From: Agroathelia rolfsii
Lineage: Eukaryota > Basidiomycota > Agaricomycetes > Amylocorticiales > Amylocorticiaceae
Reading direction: 5' to 3'
Assembly (NCBI GenBank): GCA_018343915.1
Contig: JABRWF010000007.1
Location: forward strand, 1,178,001 to 1,242,000
DNA length: 64,000 nucleotides
Shown: in pieces, positions 12,635 to 24,772 of the stretch
Position numbering within the stretch: the first letter of the stretch is position 1
How the letters are laid out: each line of letters starts with the position of its first letter
Notes under the pieces: model-generated
What the model was told of the DNA's origin: nothing
The model's input: the letters and a program-made list of their open reading frames with translations, nothing else
Databases searched by the model: none
Made by a program: the position numbers and the translations under genes

Positions 12635-13807
12635 ATGTTTAGTCTCGGTCTACAGAGGCCTACCGTCTTCGTCCTCAGATGCAGGGCTATCCATACCTCT
12701 GTTGCTAATGGTGCAGCTGCATCAACAAGTGCATCCGCCGTCTCTGCTGCTCCCGCAAAATGGACACCTGAGTCTCTGCGCACCGGTCTCATTGCCAAAA
12801 AGCGTGGCATGACGGTCATGTGGGACAACCATGGTGCTAGAGTACCAGTCACTGTCCTTCAAGTGCGTGCTACTCTGTCTTCGCTCTGTCTGGCGCGTTA
12901 CTGAAACTATTACTCGCTTCTCTAGCTAGAGAATTGCCATGTAACTGCCAACATTCGAACTGTGCGTCGGGACCGCACAGAGTACCATGCTGTCCAAGTA
13001 GCGGCGTCGGACAAGGCTTCAAAGAACACAACAAAACAGATGGCAGGTCACTTCAAGAAGGCCGGTGTATCTCCCAAGCGCACAGTCAAAGAGTTTCCCG
13101 TGACTCCTGATGCTCATGTTCCAGTCGGTGAGCGTACTAAACCTGGTTCCTGGTCATGATGTTAATTGGAGCATTAGGTACCAAGCTTTCCGCAATTCAC
13201 TTTGTCCCCGGTCAATATGTTGATGTGGTTGCCAAATCGTGCGTACAAGTTTGGATATCATAAAGCTCCACTTGACTTTCGTTTTCTAGCATCGGCAAGG
13301 GCTTTCAGGGCGGTATGAAGCGATGGAACTTTAAGGGTTTGAGGGCTAGTCATGGTGTTTCTATTTCACATCGTTCTGCGGGTTCTACTGGTGCACACCA
13401 GGTTTGTACCTTCATCCTATCTAATCTTTTCCATTTCATTAAGGTTTCCCAAACATTAGGACCCCGGTAGGGTATGGCCAGGCAAGAAAATGGCTGGTCG
13501 GCTCGGTAACGAGCGCATCACCGTCCAAAACTTATTTGTTGTCCGTGTTGACAGTGACCTGGACATAATCTATGTAAAGGGTGCCGTCCCCGGTGTAGAT
13601 GACGCAGACGTCATGGTGCGAGATGCCAAGAAGAAAATGACCAGCCTTGCGCGAGCGGCAAATCTGAAAGGTCTATACGACAAGGTTCTCCCCAAGGGTC
13701 TGGTCGATCTCCCATTCCCAGCTGGAACTGCAGAAATGGCAAAGAACTTGCCTACCGTAATTACTGCTGTCTCCCCCCGTTCCAGCCCCTTCTTGCCCAT
13801 GGAATGA
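12635..13807 (+). CDS. MRPL9: Mitochondrial large-subunit ribosomal protein uL3m
   Basis: A structural protein of the mitochondrial 54S subunit, near the peptidyl transferase centre. Five exons (12635-12862, 12926-13127, 13178-13238, 13290-13401, 13460-13807) give exactly 316 residues. The first 45 residues are rich in Arg, Ala and Ser ([19 protein letters not shown]), a typical mitochondrial import signal. Family motifs follow: [59 protein letters not shown], and [19 protein letters not shown]. Length and motif order match uL3m. The ATG at 12635 is preferred because it opens the transit peptide. An earlier in-frame stretch lacks an ATG of equal quality. Confidence 0.95.
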
Positions 13808-14031
13808 TTAATCATGCACGGGCTTCTTTGATATTACCCTACTCGTAATTTGTTCTACTGTATAGACACTGGCTTGCCGTGATAGTTACACTTTAATGGA
13901 ATGGTTTGCCGGAAGTAAAAATGCGAATATAGCCTCCCTTGGAGTACCAGTGCCATGACGCTGCCAGTGTGCCTACCACGCTACTTTCTTTCCAGTACCA
14001 ATTCCAACGTTCGACGTTGCATTTCTGTATC

Positions 14032-15634
14032 ATGGAGACCAGTGCTGCCATTGACGTAGAAGAGCGGCCGCTTTTGGTCCAAATTGCATCATATAATACG
14101 AACTTGCAAGGTCTCCAAGGCGTTCCACAAGACCTAGTCGATTGGATCTCCCCTACTTTTCGAGTATCGTCTTTTCTATCAAGAGAGACGCACGCGCCAG
14201 ATATTGTTGCTGTTGGCTTTCAAGAACTCTTACCGCTTCATCTTGGATGTCAGTTCTATTTAAGATGACCGATTTTTAAATTCATTAATTTTGTTTGTTC
14301 TTTGCAACGATCATTATAGTGCTAGGTCTCTCTGCACATGTGTTGAACAACAGGACCGACCATATCTTGAAAGAAATCGAGAAACATGCTCCAAACGGGG
14401 AAAGATACTCGCTCATAGGAAAGGTCGTTAGCGGCTGTGTTGCCCTCTTGGTCTATGCCAAAGATGATGGTATTGCCCGTAGGATCGTCGATGTCCAAAC
14501 ACAATGGACAACATGTGGTCCAGGTTGGATGAGCACTAAAGGTGGATTTTCATCGTTTTACCTACGAAAATAACTTATAGAAGCTGTACATGTAGGTGCT
14601 GTTGGCTTGAGGTTCCGTGTCCCATCTCCAAATGCTGGACCAGGCGAAACATACACGTGGGTTCTATGCGTCTCCTCTCTTCAACCACACCAATTGACTA
14701 CATATATTTTAATAGATTCGTATGCGCACACCTGACGGCGCACGCACACAAACTAGACTCCAGAATATCGGACTACAAGCGGATTGTCAGCTCGTTGCTT
14801 TTCCCGCCAGCGTCAGGCTCCCTTTCCTCGTCTGCTCCTACCACAATGTATTCTACCTCTCACCTATTCTTCTTTGGGGATCTTAACTTCCGAATCGTTC
14901 TCCCTGAAAACCACGAGCTCTCTGCGGACATCAAGGAATATGGATTGCCCCAAGTCCTCGATTCTCAAGTCAACCGTGAGAAGTTGAAGGAATGCGATCA
15001 GCTGACCATTGAGAAAAGGAAGGGGAGCATACTCCAGGGCTTGCACGAGGGAGAATTTTGGAAGTTCAAGTGTAGTTACAAGTACAAGATTGGTGAAGTG
15101 GATAGATACAGGTACTATTCGTGGTATTTTCTTCCTCGGTAGTTTCAAAGACATACTAATATTTTTTCTCCTTTTCCAGCACGCTTCGAACACCTTCGTG
15201 GACCGATAGGATTTTGTACGCGACGTACATCGACTCCCCCCAGAACCCGGAAACCTCCCAAATCAAGAATATACTATATACTTCTATACCCTCCTATACC
15301 ACATCAGACCATGTATGTATTCCTCTCCCCTTTCCGTTATGTATTCTCCTTTGGCTAACCTCACACGAATTAGAAACCTATCGTCGCTCTACTTCTTGTC
15401 CCTCAACCCAATCCAGCCCAACCATCATCGGATAGCAAGCCGCCTGTACTTCAGCTTCCTAAAGGTTTCAGCCCTCAGCCAGGCTCGAACCTTACTTTGA
15501 AACGATATATTGGCCTGACACTCGATCGCACTGTCGGTATCCTGTGGACAACGCTTATATGGCTCGGCTTTGGTTGGGCTGTTGTCGGACTGCTCAGCTA
15601 CCTTGTCTTCTGGGCAGCTCCCTCATCCGATTAA
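14032..15634 (+). CDS. Inositol polyphosphate 5-phosphatase with C-terminal membrane anchor
   Basis: Hydrolyses the 5-phosphate of inositol phosphates or phosphoinositides. Starting at ATG 14032 (METSAAIDVEERP), about seven exons encode an IPPc catalytic domain. It includes VQIASYNTNLQG, DIVAVGFQELLPLHLG, the metal-site motif FFFGDLNFRIVLP, and the signature TPSWTDRILY followed by YTTSDHKP, where the catalytic Asp and His sit. After the domain comes a short linker (PSSDSKPPVLQLPKG). The last 40 residues are one or two hydrophobic segments (GILWTTLIWLGFGWAVVG, LLSYLVFWAA), which suggests tail anchoring to a membrane. Upstream ATGs in the same frame at 13939 exist, but the sequence before 14032 does not look like the family. 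Confidence 0.9.
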
Positions 15635-15941
15635 GCGGCCCCGTGTTGACAATGAGTTACTGGCTGGATGATTGTACATACGTATTTGTATTTTTTTTTT
15701 CCCATGGGGTTGGCATCTGTTAGCTTAGCGGAGTATACCCATATATTTATCAATGGACACGAATTAGTATCAGAATTGGACTATAAGTTACGAAACACAT
15801 AAAAAAGGACAAAGCTGTAAATATTATGCTCGTAAAGCTCGCATATGACGAGGTATATGACGAGTAAATAGATCTGTATGGATTGTTCACACATAACCAT
15901 CACCAATGCTATCTTTTACACACGTTTAGTCTTGTATCTTT
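15635..15941. other. Convergent 3' region
   Basis: The 307 bases lie between two stop codons facing each other. The region contains a T9 tract at about 15691-15699 and is otherwise AT-rich, as expected for paired 3' UTRs. No gene is seen. Confidence 0.6.
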
Positions 15942-18548
15942 CTAAGATTGAACTGCAGCCTCTTCCTCTTCTTCAGACTGCATAAGTGGCTGCGCGGCAT
16001 CGAAGTCTTCCACATCATCCGTCGCGGCAGAGCTGGGAAAACGAACGAATAAAAGCACAATGAAGGAGGTCGTCAACAGCGTTGCTGAAACCGCAAATAT
16101 CGTCCAGGGCATCGTGGTCACGGTGTTGGAGTACACTGTGCCGAATATAGCTGGACCCAGGACACCCATACTAACAGCCAGGAGAAAACAAAGCGATACA
16201 TAGCGTTAGCCATGGTCTTCTAGGGCTATATCCGCATAAAAACACGAACCAAATTGCCTGGATGACACCAAGCGCACCAAAGACTTTACCCGTCTCTGCC
16301 TGGGCGCCTGGATACGAAGAAGCGTGCAACTCCACCGCGACGCTCTGAATCGTCGGACCAAATCCGGTCCCGAGAGAGGTAAGAGTGGTGGCTGCGACAA
16401 AGGCGGTACCGCTCGTGGCCAACCCGGCTGCGCTAGCAGCAATGATATCGATAACAAGTGAGAATCGTGCCAGGTTGAGGTCGAATGTGAGGGCTTTTTG
16501 TAGAAAAGAGGAGGAAGGCGAGATTGTATGCTCGTTGGATCTGGAGCTAGTGACAGAGGGAGGTCGGGGACTGGTATTGTTTTCCGAGGTAAGTAATGGT
16601 TCAGAAGGTGTTGGATGTAGTCGAACGGCAGGGGGTGCTGGTTTGAAGAATTTAAAAATGACTGGATGGGTTTGAATCAGTGGGGGCGAGACGATGTAAA
16701 AGACAAGATTGATGGTTTACCAGGTAAGATAAAAGTTAAGACTACGGCCCTAGATACACCGATTGCGCTCAGATAGTATCCGACCTGTGAGGGCATCAGA
16801 TCAGTTCATATAATATTTAGGGGATTGGTGGTTCACTTACATCGACCGATGTCCAGCCGAACATAAGCGAAGTGTATTGTATATTATAAGAATACGAGCC
16901 CTGTAGATACCTCTAGTTGACTGTCTGCCAGACAAATCGATGTTATAATACTCACAAAAATGCAAATGACACAAGCGTAGGCAAGAGCGATACAAGTCAG
17001 ATTCCAGTTCCTTCCCCTTTTCCTACCCTGCCTGTCTCTTACCACAGTGGGTAAAATAACAGCCAAGGGCTGTAGGAAACCAAACAAGCGTCTGGCCCAT
17101 GCCTTGGCGGGATCGTGCTGGTTTAGATTGTCCTTGTACATTTGCTGGGCTTTCGTTCGCTTGACCGTCGAAAGCGACTCGGGGATGACAAGCCATACCA
17201 TAAGGGCGTAAATAATATGGATTGCCGTAGCAAAGTAGAAGACAGATAGAATGTTGTTGGAATATTTGACCAAAAGGCCGCCGAGTGTTGGCCCAATGCC
17301 CATACCTGTGAAAAGGAGGCCGGTCGAGAGGGCAAATACACGTGATCTAGACGAGCTATCGGTAGTATCTGCCACATATGCGTGTATCGCAGCGATACCA
17401 GTTGTCATTCCTGAAGAAAAAGAAAGTAATTGGGAATCAATGTGTTCAGAGAGGAAATACTATCACTAACCCCCAAATACACCCTCAATAATAGGACCAA
17501 CGACCAAGAACCAGTATTTTCCAGGTAAATTTCGGAAGAAGAAGGCCACGAAGATGAAGTTGAAGTCCGTAACAAGAAGACCGAGGACAGAAAGTCCCAT
17601 AACAATCGTTCGACCACGTCGATCAGAATACTAGAGTAAAAAATAAGATAGAAGTTCATTCAGAAGATTACATAGAGTACTCACAGGGCTCCACAGACCA
17701 GTGGTAGCGGCACTTAGTATGCCGGTTGAAGTTGCAATGACTAGATTGATTTATGGTATATCAGATATAAAGCAGATATATCTTCTCGGAATCTAGTTTG
17801 CTAACCCGCAGAGAGCTTGGCAACTTGTGCCTGCACTAGAGGATCCTTCATACACTCACTCTGACCCGCCCTGGTATCAGGTGAGTCGTATACAATCATA
17901 GGTGTTGCTTCACTTGTGTTAGTATTCGCATCATAATAGTCGGTTGATGGTAATCCATCAAGGGGACTACTTGGCATTGCGAAGTCCGATGAAGTACCAA
18001 TATAGGGTAGCTGGGTGCCCGTACTAATTTCCGGCTTGTGCACTTGACAGACCAGGATAGAATATCTTGATAGTGATAATTAAGCAAGAGGAACACTCGA
18101 TGAATATCATGGACAGATTTACATTCAATTCTTGGAGCAATTGTTGCGGACATGGCCGTTGCCGTGAACGGAATCATAGCCAGGATCCTAACAGTGTATA
18201 CAAGTCAAATTGGACATCGAGCCAATCCAGCGAGAAATTTAGGGCGGACCACCAATACGTTGGTCGTCTGTACCACGGCAGACGAGCACGATCAATAGCT
18301 TCGTCGGCATCGTCGTTAGAAACTGTTTCTGATGCTGTCCCTTCCGCAAATAGTGTATTAACACCCTCTGGACGAGTATGTGCCAGTTCCTGTAGTAGCT
18401 CGGCGGTGGATTCTTGCACGCCTCCTTCTGGAAAGAGGAGGCCCTCTGGATTAGGGAGCAATACCCCAGTGGGCGACTGTGGTCGCGATAGTCTCTGTCT
18501 CGACCTTGAGCTGGAGTGGAGGCGTGCGAGTGGGGTCCGAGAGGACAT
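15942..18548 (-). CDS. Major facilitator superfamily transporter
   Basis: A membrane transporter with about 12 predicted helices; substrate unknown. ATG at 18548 opens a cytosolic N-tail rich in Ser/Arg (MSSRTPLARLHSSS), then RLPWYRRPTYWWILAMIPF begins TM1. Loop 1 is long and acidic/Ser-rich (about 17800-18010). The loop 2-3 signature appears as GLWSPYSDRRGRTIVMGLSV, the MFS GxxxDRxGRR motif. Later helices include SRVFALSTGLLFTGMGIGP and YFATAIHIIYALMVWLVIPE. The C-half has GTGFGPTIQSVAVEL, and the protein ends with the acidic stretch QSEEEEEAAVQS. About ten exons are needed. It resembles the TetA/Hiat1-like fungal MFS group, but the exact subfamily is an inference. Confidence 0.9.
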
Positions 18549-18859
18549 GGTGAACAGAAGCAAAGGGCTGCTATCTCCAGCAATGAGAAAGTATGAGATA
18601 ATCCTGCTGCGGGTATTGCATGTCGGTAGACTGCTACGAGGCACGATGGCATGCGCCCAATGATGCAGCAAGTTACATCAGCCCATGTTGCCGGTAGCGG
18701 CATTTCGGGAATCCGACCGGACAACGGACAAGTCACTAATCAAAAGTGTACCACTATGTAATACCAATGACTCAATTGACTACACTTCTGACGATAAGTA
18801 ACTGTGATTAAATAATCCACAAGCTTATCTAGCTTCAGGGTTATCTCCCATCTGCTGCC
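18549..18859. promoter_or_regulatory. Shared promoter between the MFS transporter (-) and GMF (+)
   Basis: The two start codons are 311 bases apart on opposite strands. The region must hold both promoters. I see no clear TATA box or repeat. Confidence 0.5.
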
Positions 18860-19455
18860 ATGGTCAGTCTTCTAAATGCGCAACTGCTGCTAGTAATTAC
18901 ATGTCGTTTTTGCTAGTCCCACACCGTCGACATCCCCCAGAAAATCAAGGACTCCTTGCGCAAGTTCAGGTTTTCCAAGCGTAACAGCGGCCATGCTGCC
19001 CTCATAGTCAAGATCAACAAGAAGGATCTTATCATGGAGGAGGACGAGCAGTTCGATGACATATCCATTGAAGACCTAGCAGAAGGTATGCATCCCATCT
19101 CTCACTCCATGATTACATGAGATCAGGCATGACCATCTCACTTCATCAGAGCTACCGGAGAACTCGCCACGATACGTCGTACTTTCGTACGAGCTCGAGC
19201 ACAGAGATGGACGTAAATCGTTTCCACTAGTGCTCATCAACTGGGCTCCCACCTCCAGCGAAATGGGGATGATGACGCTGCACGCCAGTTCGTTGATTGA
19301 GTTCCAGAATACGGTACATCCCATTGATCATGCGTGGTTCTCAAGGCTGATCTCGGGTTTTTCACCTTCAGGCTGATGTTAGCAGAGTAATTGAAATCAG
19401 GGACGGCGCTGAATCTCTGACGACAGAAGCGCTCAATGCTAAACTCCTAGGTTGA
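18860..19455 (+). CDS. AIM7: Glia maturation factor (ADF-H domain, Arp2/3 debranching)
   Basis: GMF binds Arp2/3 and removes branches from actin networks; yeast calls it Aim7/Gmf1. The spliced product is 139 residues, the normal GMF length. Exons are 18860-18862, 18917-19085, 19150-19313 and 19372-19455. Motifs VDIPQKIKDSLRKFRFSKR, EDLAEELPENSPRYVVLSYE, HRDGRKSFPLVLINW and VIEIRDGAESLTTEALNAKL follow the GMF pattern rather than cofilin. The first exon is only the ATG; the donor GTCAGT follows immediately and the acceptor TTGCTAG lies at 18911-18916. The gene is convergent with GPI14, with 63 bases between stop codons. Confidence 0.94.
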
Positions 19456-19518
19456 TCGAATAACAGACTATTTTTGGAGTCCGCACACAAAGGATTATTG
19501 TACTAGTATTGCTATAAA

Positions 19519-21158
19519 TTATTCCACAAACGCTCGGTTGATAATCCTGTCCGGTGAGGTTGTGTTAGCCCTTGCAACGAAGATATACAAGCGATCAAAC
19601 ATCTTACAAGACACATTGTACGATTCCAATATGGCGCATAACACCCAGGAATTCCCCACGACATATATCAGACCGCGCACCCAGACTCCAAAGAATACCT
19701 GATCTCCCAGAAACTCCAGTTTGTACGCTTCTGCTAACCAAAGAGCTTGAACAGCGGCCCAAACGGCAACGCACAGGAGAGCTTTCCGGGTCGACATATG
19801 AAGACGCGGTATGAGAAGTGGCAGCAAGAGAAGATACCAAAGGAAATACTATAGCATAAAACATACTTAATTCGACAACGATTAAGACATTGCAGTCCAC
19901 CCACCTGCGACGTGCAGACCTTGTTGAACACCACAAAAACAACGGTTTGGACGAACCAAGCCAGAACCAGATCTTGTTTTCTTCTTCCAAAGAGCAGCCC
20001 CGAACCAATTGTCAGAGTCATCTGGGGAAGAAAAGAAACCAGAGGGCTGCGTAAGATGGCTTGCCCAGCCGAGAGGGCTTGAGGCAGACCCGAGGATACG
20101 TCCGGATAGATCAGGTATGTCAGATAAAAGTATGGAGAAAAGTTATGGCGGTGGTCCAAGCGATGCAGATGGTATAAGTAGCTTTCATAGAGGAATGGGT
20201 AGCCCCACCTATATATAAACCTATGAGTTAAATTTTTGAATGAGAAGGACGGAAAACATACACCAAGTAGCACACAATGCCCAATGAAAAGAAAGTACCT
20301 GCACTGAGGACGAAGAACCTAACTGTTCGCCAATTCACGATAGTGCGTAACCACAGCCTAAAACCCTGTATGGGTGTTTGTTCATTCGGAAAAGAGGCCT
20401 GGGCGCCGATGATGGACAAACAAGAGATGGCATAGAATGCTGGGTATATTTTCCAATGCGCACCAATACCAATGAAGACGGCGGCGAGGTCCCATCGTTC
20501 ATGAAGCGCGTTGTAGAGAGCAGCTAAAACCCAGAGGGATAGAACGGATTCCGAAGACCCGCGGGTGGATATCCCAATCACGAGTGGATTTAGCAGATGC
20601 GACGCAGCCAATAGAGCCGAGCGCTCTTCTGGATCAGTTGCAGGCTTGGAGGAGGCATCCTTCTTGGCTCGGTTATTATAATCTTGGGATTCAGGAGTTT
20701 GAAGGAGTGTATGTCTCAAGAGTTGGTATATGAGCAATCCATTGACGACGTCGCAGAGAGCGAAGAGGTATTTCCCGAACGAAGGATGAATGGTGTGGTT
20801 TGGAATGAGCAAAACGGCTAACAGCGGAGTGTAGCGATATGTCGCTCGCTCATATGGACTGGATGCAATAAATACATTGGCTACAGGTTTAAACAGTAAC
20901 CAAAACAAGCATATCAAACCTTCCAATAGTGTACCAGTTACTGACGCTTGTCGAATCGGAACGACCAAGCACAAATCCTGCGGCGTCACTGAAGACGCGG
21001 TAGTCAACGTCCGTGTACTTCACAACAGAGTGGGCATCATGCCATTCGCTATAGAGTATGAGAGCAACGCGCGCTATGACAGATAGAAACAGCACAAATG
21101 GAAAGCTAGATAGTAGTCGCTTGAGTCGAGCGACTTGGTCATTCATGTGATCATCCAT
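19519..21158 (-). CDS. GPI14: GPI mannosyltransferase 1 (PIG-M/Gpi14)
   Basis: Adds the first alpha-1,4-mannose to the GPI anchor precursor on the lumenal side of the ER. Four exons start at ATG 21158 (MDDHMNDQ). The first membrane segment is followed by YTDVDYRVFSDAAGFVLG, which holds the conserved DxD motif. Then come SPYERATYRYTPLLAVLL, HWKIYPAFYAISC, WGYPFLYESYLYHLHRLDHRHNFSPYFY (family signature, quoted only in part: RHNFSPYFYLTYL) and CTSQYFLWYLLLLPLLIPRL. Multiple hydrophobic helices run throughout, as expected for this GT-C enzyme. All key motifs are present and in order. Confidence 0.95.
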
Positions 21159-21513
21159 GAGTTTGCTGGCATGTTAGCCGCACTCTAAGTTCATCAAAAG
21201 CCAACAAATTGTGAAGCGCTAAAAAGATGACCACGTGTTCATTGATGTCATTGCTCGCGCATTCGAATACTCAAACTAAAATTCAAAAGTTTTCTCAGTC
21301 CATGTACAAATGTAGCATAAATGTGAGTAACGTCGGATCATGATAGGACACGTTATTCCATGCAGTGCGCAATGCGTCAATTCAACTCACTCCAAAGGTA
21401 GTGAAAGCAAAGAAATATTAGCTACGTAAAAAACAGTAAAAAAAAAAAAGTGAATATTATGCCCGTCTCATACATGGGAACACTTCATGCAAGACGAGCC
21501 TCTACAACGTTCC
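21159..21513. other. Intergenic region upstream of GPI14
   Basis: The region holds the GPI14 promoter and the SAR1 3' UTR. It is AT-rich with an A12 run near 21439-21450. No coding sequence is seen. Confidence 0.5.
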
Positions 21514-22460
21514 TCAAATCTAATGGACAAAAAGTCAGTACGAGAGATTATAATTCGGGGCCATGAAACTTACGTATTGCGAAAGCCAGCGGAAGCCTAG
21601 AAAAAATGATGATGTTTAGTGAAGCCCATTAAAAGATTGGAGGTAGGACGCACCCTCGCCGTAGCCCTGCCTTTGAACAACAGAACACATGAAGATTTCA
21701 ATTGGTCTGATGTCATTGAGGGGGACCTTGCCCTAACAGACATCGAATTTATGTAAATAGCTACAATCATAAGAGAGCGAAAAAAACATACCTTGCCAGT
21801 TGTCTGGTACAGGCCTAAATGATGTCTGAGCTCTTCCTCACTGACAGCACCGGGTGCGTCAATCTTGTTGCCCAGGACCAAGAAAGGCACTTTTGAGAGC
21901 TCCTCGATGGACAGGAGAGCATCAAGCTCGGCCTTGGACTCCGGGAAGCGCTCAAAGTCAGCACTGTCGACCAAGAAAATGATACCGTCGACCTCGGGGA
22001 AGTAGTCACGCCAGAGACGACGAGCTAAAACAGGGTGAGCTACTAGGATACAATTACCAAAGCGTGTATGCTTACCCTGGGTATGACCACCTAAATCGTA
22101 GGTTGTGAATTTCACGTTTCCGATAGCCAGCTCTTCGGAGGCTGAGAGGGTACAATAAATATAAGCAAGAAATGTTGGGTATACATAAGACATACTGGGG
22201 TGGAGAGTAGGTTGAAGGGTTGCCAGCCTGTCGTTCTTGAGCATATGGAGAAGGGTCTGTTTGACGTAGACTTGAGCAAACGACTACAGGTGCTATGGAC
22301 TTCAACGCACGGTCTTGCCAGCATTGTCTAATCCCAGGAAGAGGATCTTGGCGTTCTTGTGCAGCAAACCTGGTGAAGAGATTAAGAATGTCCATTGCAG
22401 TCCCTAGATAGTCTTACCAAGTTGTGCAAGGACATCCCAGAACCAGTTGATAATGAACAT
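21514..22460 (-). CDS. SAR1: COPII GTPase Sar1
   Basis: Sar1 starts COPII coat assembly on the ER membrane. The gene begins at ATG 22460 ([15 protein letters not shown], the amphipathic N-terminal helix). The P-loop [14 protein letters not shown] spans an intron. TLHPTSEELAIG (switch 1), [17 protein letters not shown] (switch 2), [19 protein letters not shown] (NKxD) and [26 protein letters not shown] follow. At least six introns are present. The last exon contributes only Ile plus the stop: the exon ending in CAATAC at 21574 is followed by GTAAGT, and the acceptor ATTAG leads into ATTTGA (21514-21519). The spliced end is SQYI, as in other Sar1 proteins. Without this last splice the protein would gain an unrelated tail. 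Confidence 0.96.
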
Positions 22461-23076
22461 GGCGACGCAAAGAGAAAATAAAAGAAAAAGGTAGACGAAG
22501 GTGCAACCGGTGAAGCTGTAAGAAGGTCGTGGTCACCGAGTGGAATCCCGCTGGCGTGGTCGGTCCCTGTGGCTGTGTATCTTACACGTACAGAGATGCC
22601 TGAATCAATTCTGGCCCGATACCAGTCAGTGCATTCGAATGTTAAGTACGGCGCAAGTGTGTAAATCGAACAATTTCATTCAGGAAGCGAGTTCTTATCC
22701 TTATAAAAAAGTATGTACTAGGAGATACAAAAAAAATGACATTCATGTTCAGATGTAGGTAGGGTCTGACACTCTTATGCCATCAATTAAATATGCACTT
22801 GAGCTCTTATTCCCAGCCGGCCTTCCTCTACGCTGACCGAATCGCCTCAACCAAAGCTAGAGGTGTGAAAGGCTAGGTCGGGCACTGTCAAAAGGTAGCA
22901 CATGGAAAAAGAACAATTTGAATCCGAGCGGCAATTTATATCAGTGTGTTATTTGTTCCTGTTAGGTATAGAGGGTTTCGCGCACGGACCAGGTACATCA
23001 GTCATTATATCGAGATAAATACAAGGACGGGGTAGAGAATATGAGTGCTGAAGTAGATAGAATCATGATCCCATAA
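22461..23076. other. Intergenic region upstream of SAR1
   Basis: The region holds the SAR1 promoter (right of 22460) and the 3' UTR of the SRP receptor gene. It contains a purine-rich A7 stretch near 22730. No coding sequence is seen. Confidence 0.5.
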
Positions 23077-24047
23077 TCAGAGCTCTTCAAACCACGATGT
23101 CAGTGGTGAGAGACCATCCGAAACTTCTTGCTTCTCGTCCTCGACACCCACCGTCTTCCCAACCGTCACAAACGTGCCCGCAAAGCTTACATCTCCGCCT
23201 TCCCATTCATCAAACTTGAAGGCACCAGTACCTGTTGTATCCAATCCTCCGAGTTCCGTCCTATCCCCCTCCTCTCCGAGGCCTTCAATACCTACACCAC
23301 CAGATTGCGATGTTCTGCGTTTTTCTAGTTCACGCTCAAGGATCGTTTTGACACGCGTCACAGCCGTAGAAGCGGCAGCAGACGGGCCTCCAGATGTCTT
23401 GAGAAGATCAGTCTTGTGAGCGAGAATCAAAACGGGCGGCACGGTTTGAGAAGGTGGCATGGATGTGAGGGCATGGAAGAGGTTATGCAGATGTCTAAGC
23501 GCTATTTAGTACATGTGTTCGTATCAGGCCGAATAGACTTACTCCGCAACTGCTGGGCCATTCCTCGTTACTGTGCTTGAATCAACGACGAATACGACAG
23601 CCTTCGCATTTGGGAGGTGTTCTTGAAATTGATCTCTTATGCGGGGATGACCGGGCACGTCCACGATGTTGGAAGTTTGTCCGGACCCCAGCGTATATAT
23701 GGAGGAATTACTCTGCAGGGAGGTGTTGGATGGAAGAGTTTGCCCACAAGCAAGCTGGTGACTATCCGTCAGAACAATCACTTGAATGTATCTTGAATGG
23801 GTTCGTACTGTGGAAAATATCGCAGTCTTGCCAGCGTCGGGAGGACCAACTAACAAAATTGTGTTTCCTTTGGCAGCGGAATTCTTGCGTGAAATGAAAA
23901 AGAAGGCTAACAATAAAACATTCCATGCTCAGAGTTCAATGCAGACGCCAAACAAAATGAGAGCTAACAAGCAAGCAGCAGAACGATTGCTACGGCTAGC
24001 GGAGCCAGAACCAGTGCATTTTGGTGAGAAAATAGCTGTGTGTCCAT
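23077..24047 (-). CDS. SRP102: Signal recognition particle receptor beta subunit
   Basis: A membrane-bound GTPase that holds SRP receptor alpha on the ER for co-translational targeting. Exons 24047-23969, 23906-23809, 23754-23543 and 23494-23077 give exactly 268 residues. The N-terminus is one hydrophobic anchor (NALVLAPLAVAIVLLLA). The GTPase core shows TILLVGPPDAGKTAIF (P-loop), IVDVPGHPRIRDQF (DxxGH switch 2) and PVLILAHKTDLLKT, where the usual NKxD appears as HKTD, a common variant in this family. An insertion with Gly/Glu/Arg (about 23240-23320) precedes the C-terminal GTFVTVG. It sits next to SAR1 on the same strand. Confidence 0.94.
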
Positions 24048-24772
24048 GACGTACGTGGGATATTTTAAAGCGACAGCGAGCGAATACTGAGTCAAGCAAG
24101 TAGTTGGCTAAGATCAGTTGCATGCAACGAAGTTGCTGAACTGCTCTTTCCAAGTGTGATGCAGTGCAGCGTAACGTGCCTACACCGGTCTTTCTTTATG
24201 GTATAGCGTCATATGAGCAATTGGACACTTCGATTGTATCATCTGCGCAGACTGCATCTACCACACCGACATTACGAGTGAACTTGACAGCAAACTCATA
24301 AGTTCAATTCTACTTGCTATTTCATGATATTTAATTTTCTACGGGCTCTTCATGGAAAATGAACATACAAACAAGGATTTCGTACTTCCATCTATATTAA
24401 ACCAATTATCCTCACTACAACTACTACACTGCTAGTAGTAGGTACAGTCACTGCACAAAAAATGTTTGATTGGGATGGTTTCACGGCCACATCTCCCACA
24501 GTTTTTCCAACCCAAACAAATCATTAGGCAATCCATGCCTCGATGAGAGTGACAGTGTCACAGTCACGCTACCTGTGACCACAGTATATGTAGCTACGGA
24601 TTTTTGTAGTAGCTACTCCATTTGTTTGTCCGCGTACCGCGTCCAAGTACAAGGACAAGCAGAATATTATCTAGCTTTTATTTCGTGACTGGCTGGCTCG
24701 CTTTTCTCACAGAACTCCGGAGTGTGAGACTTTTTAAAAATAAATAAATAAGAAAAGAAAAGAAAGAAAAAA

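Noticed and set aside
15480..15500. GGTTCGAGCC-like sequence on the minus strand
   Set aside because: It lies inside a coding exon of the inositol 5-phosphatase.
24470..24688. Open frame of 72 codons in the 24-25 kb gap
   Set aside because: No ATG start, no recognisable motif and no splice continuity.
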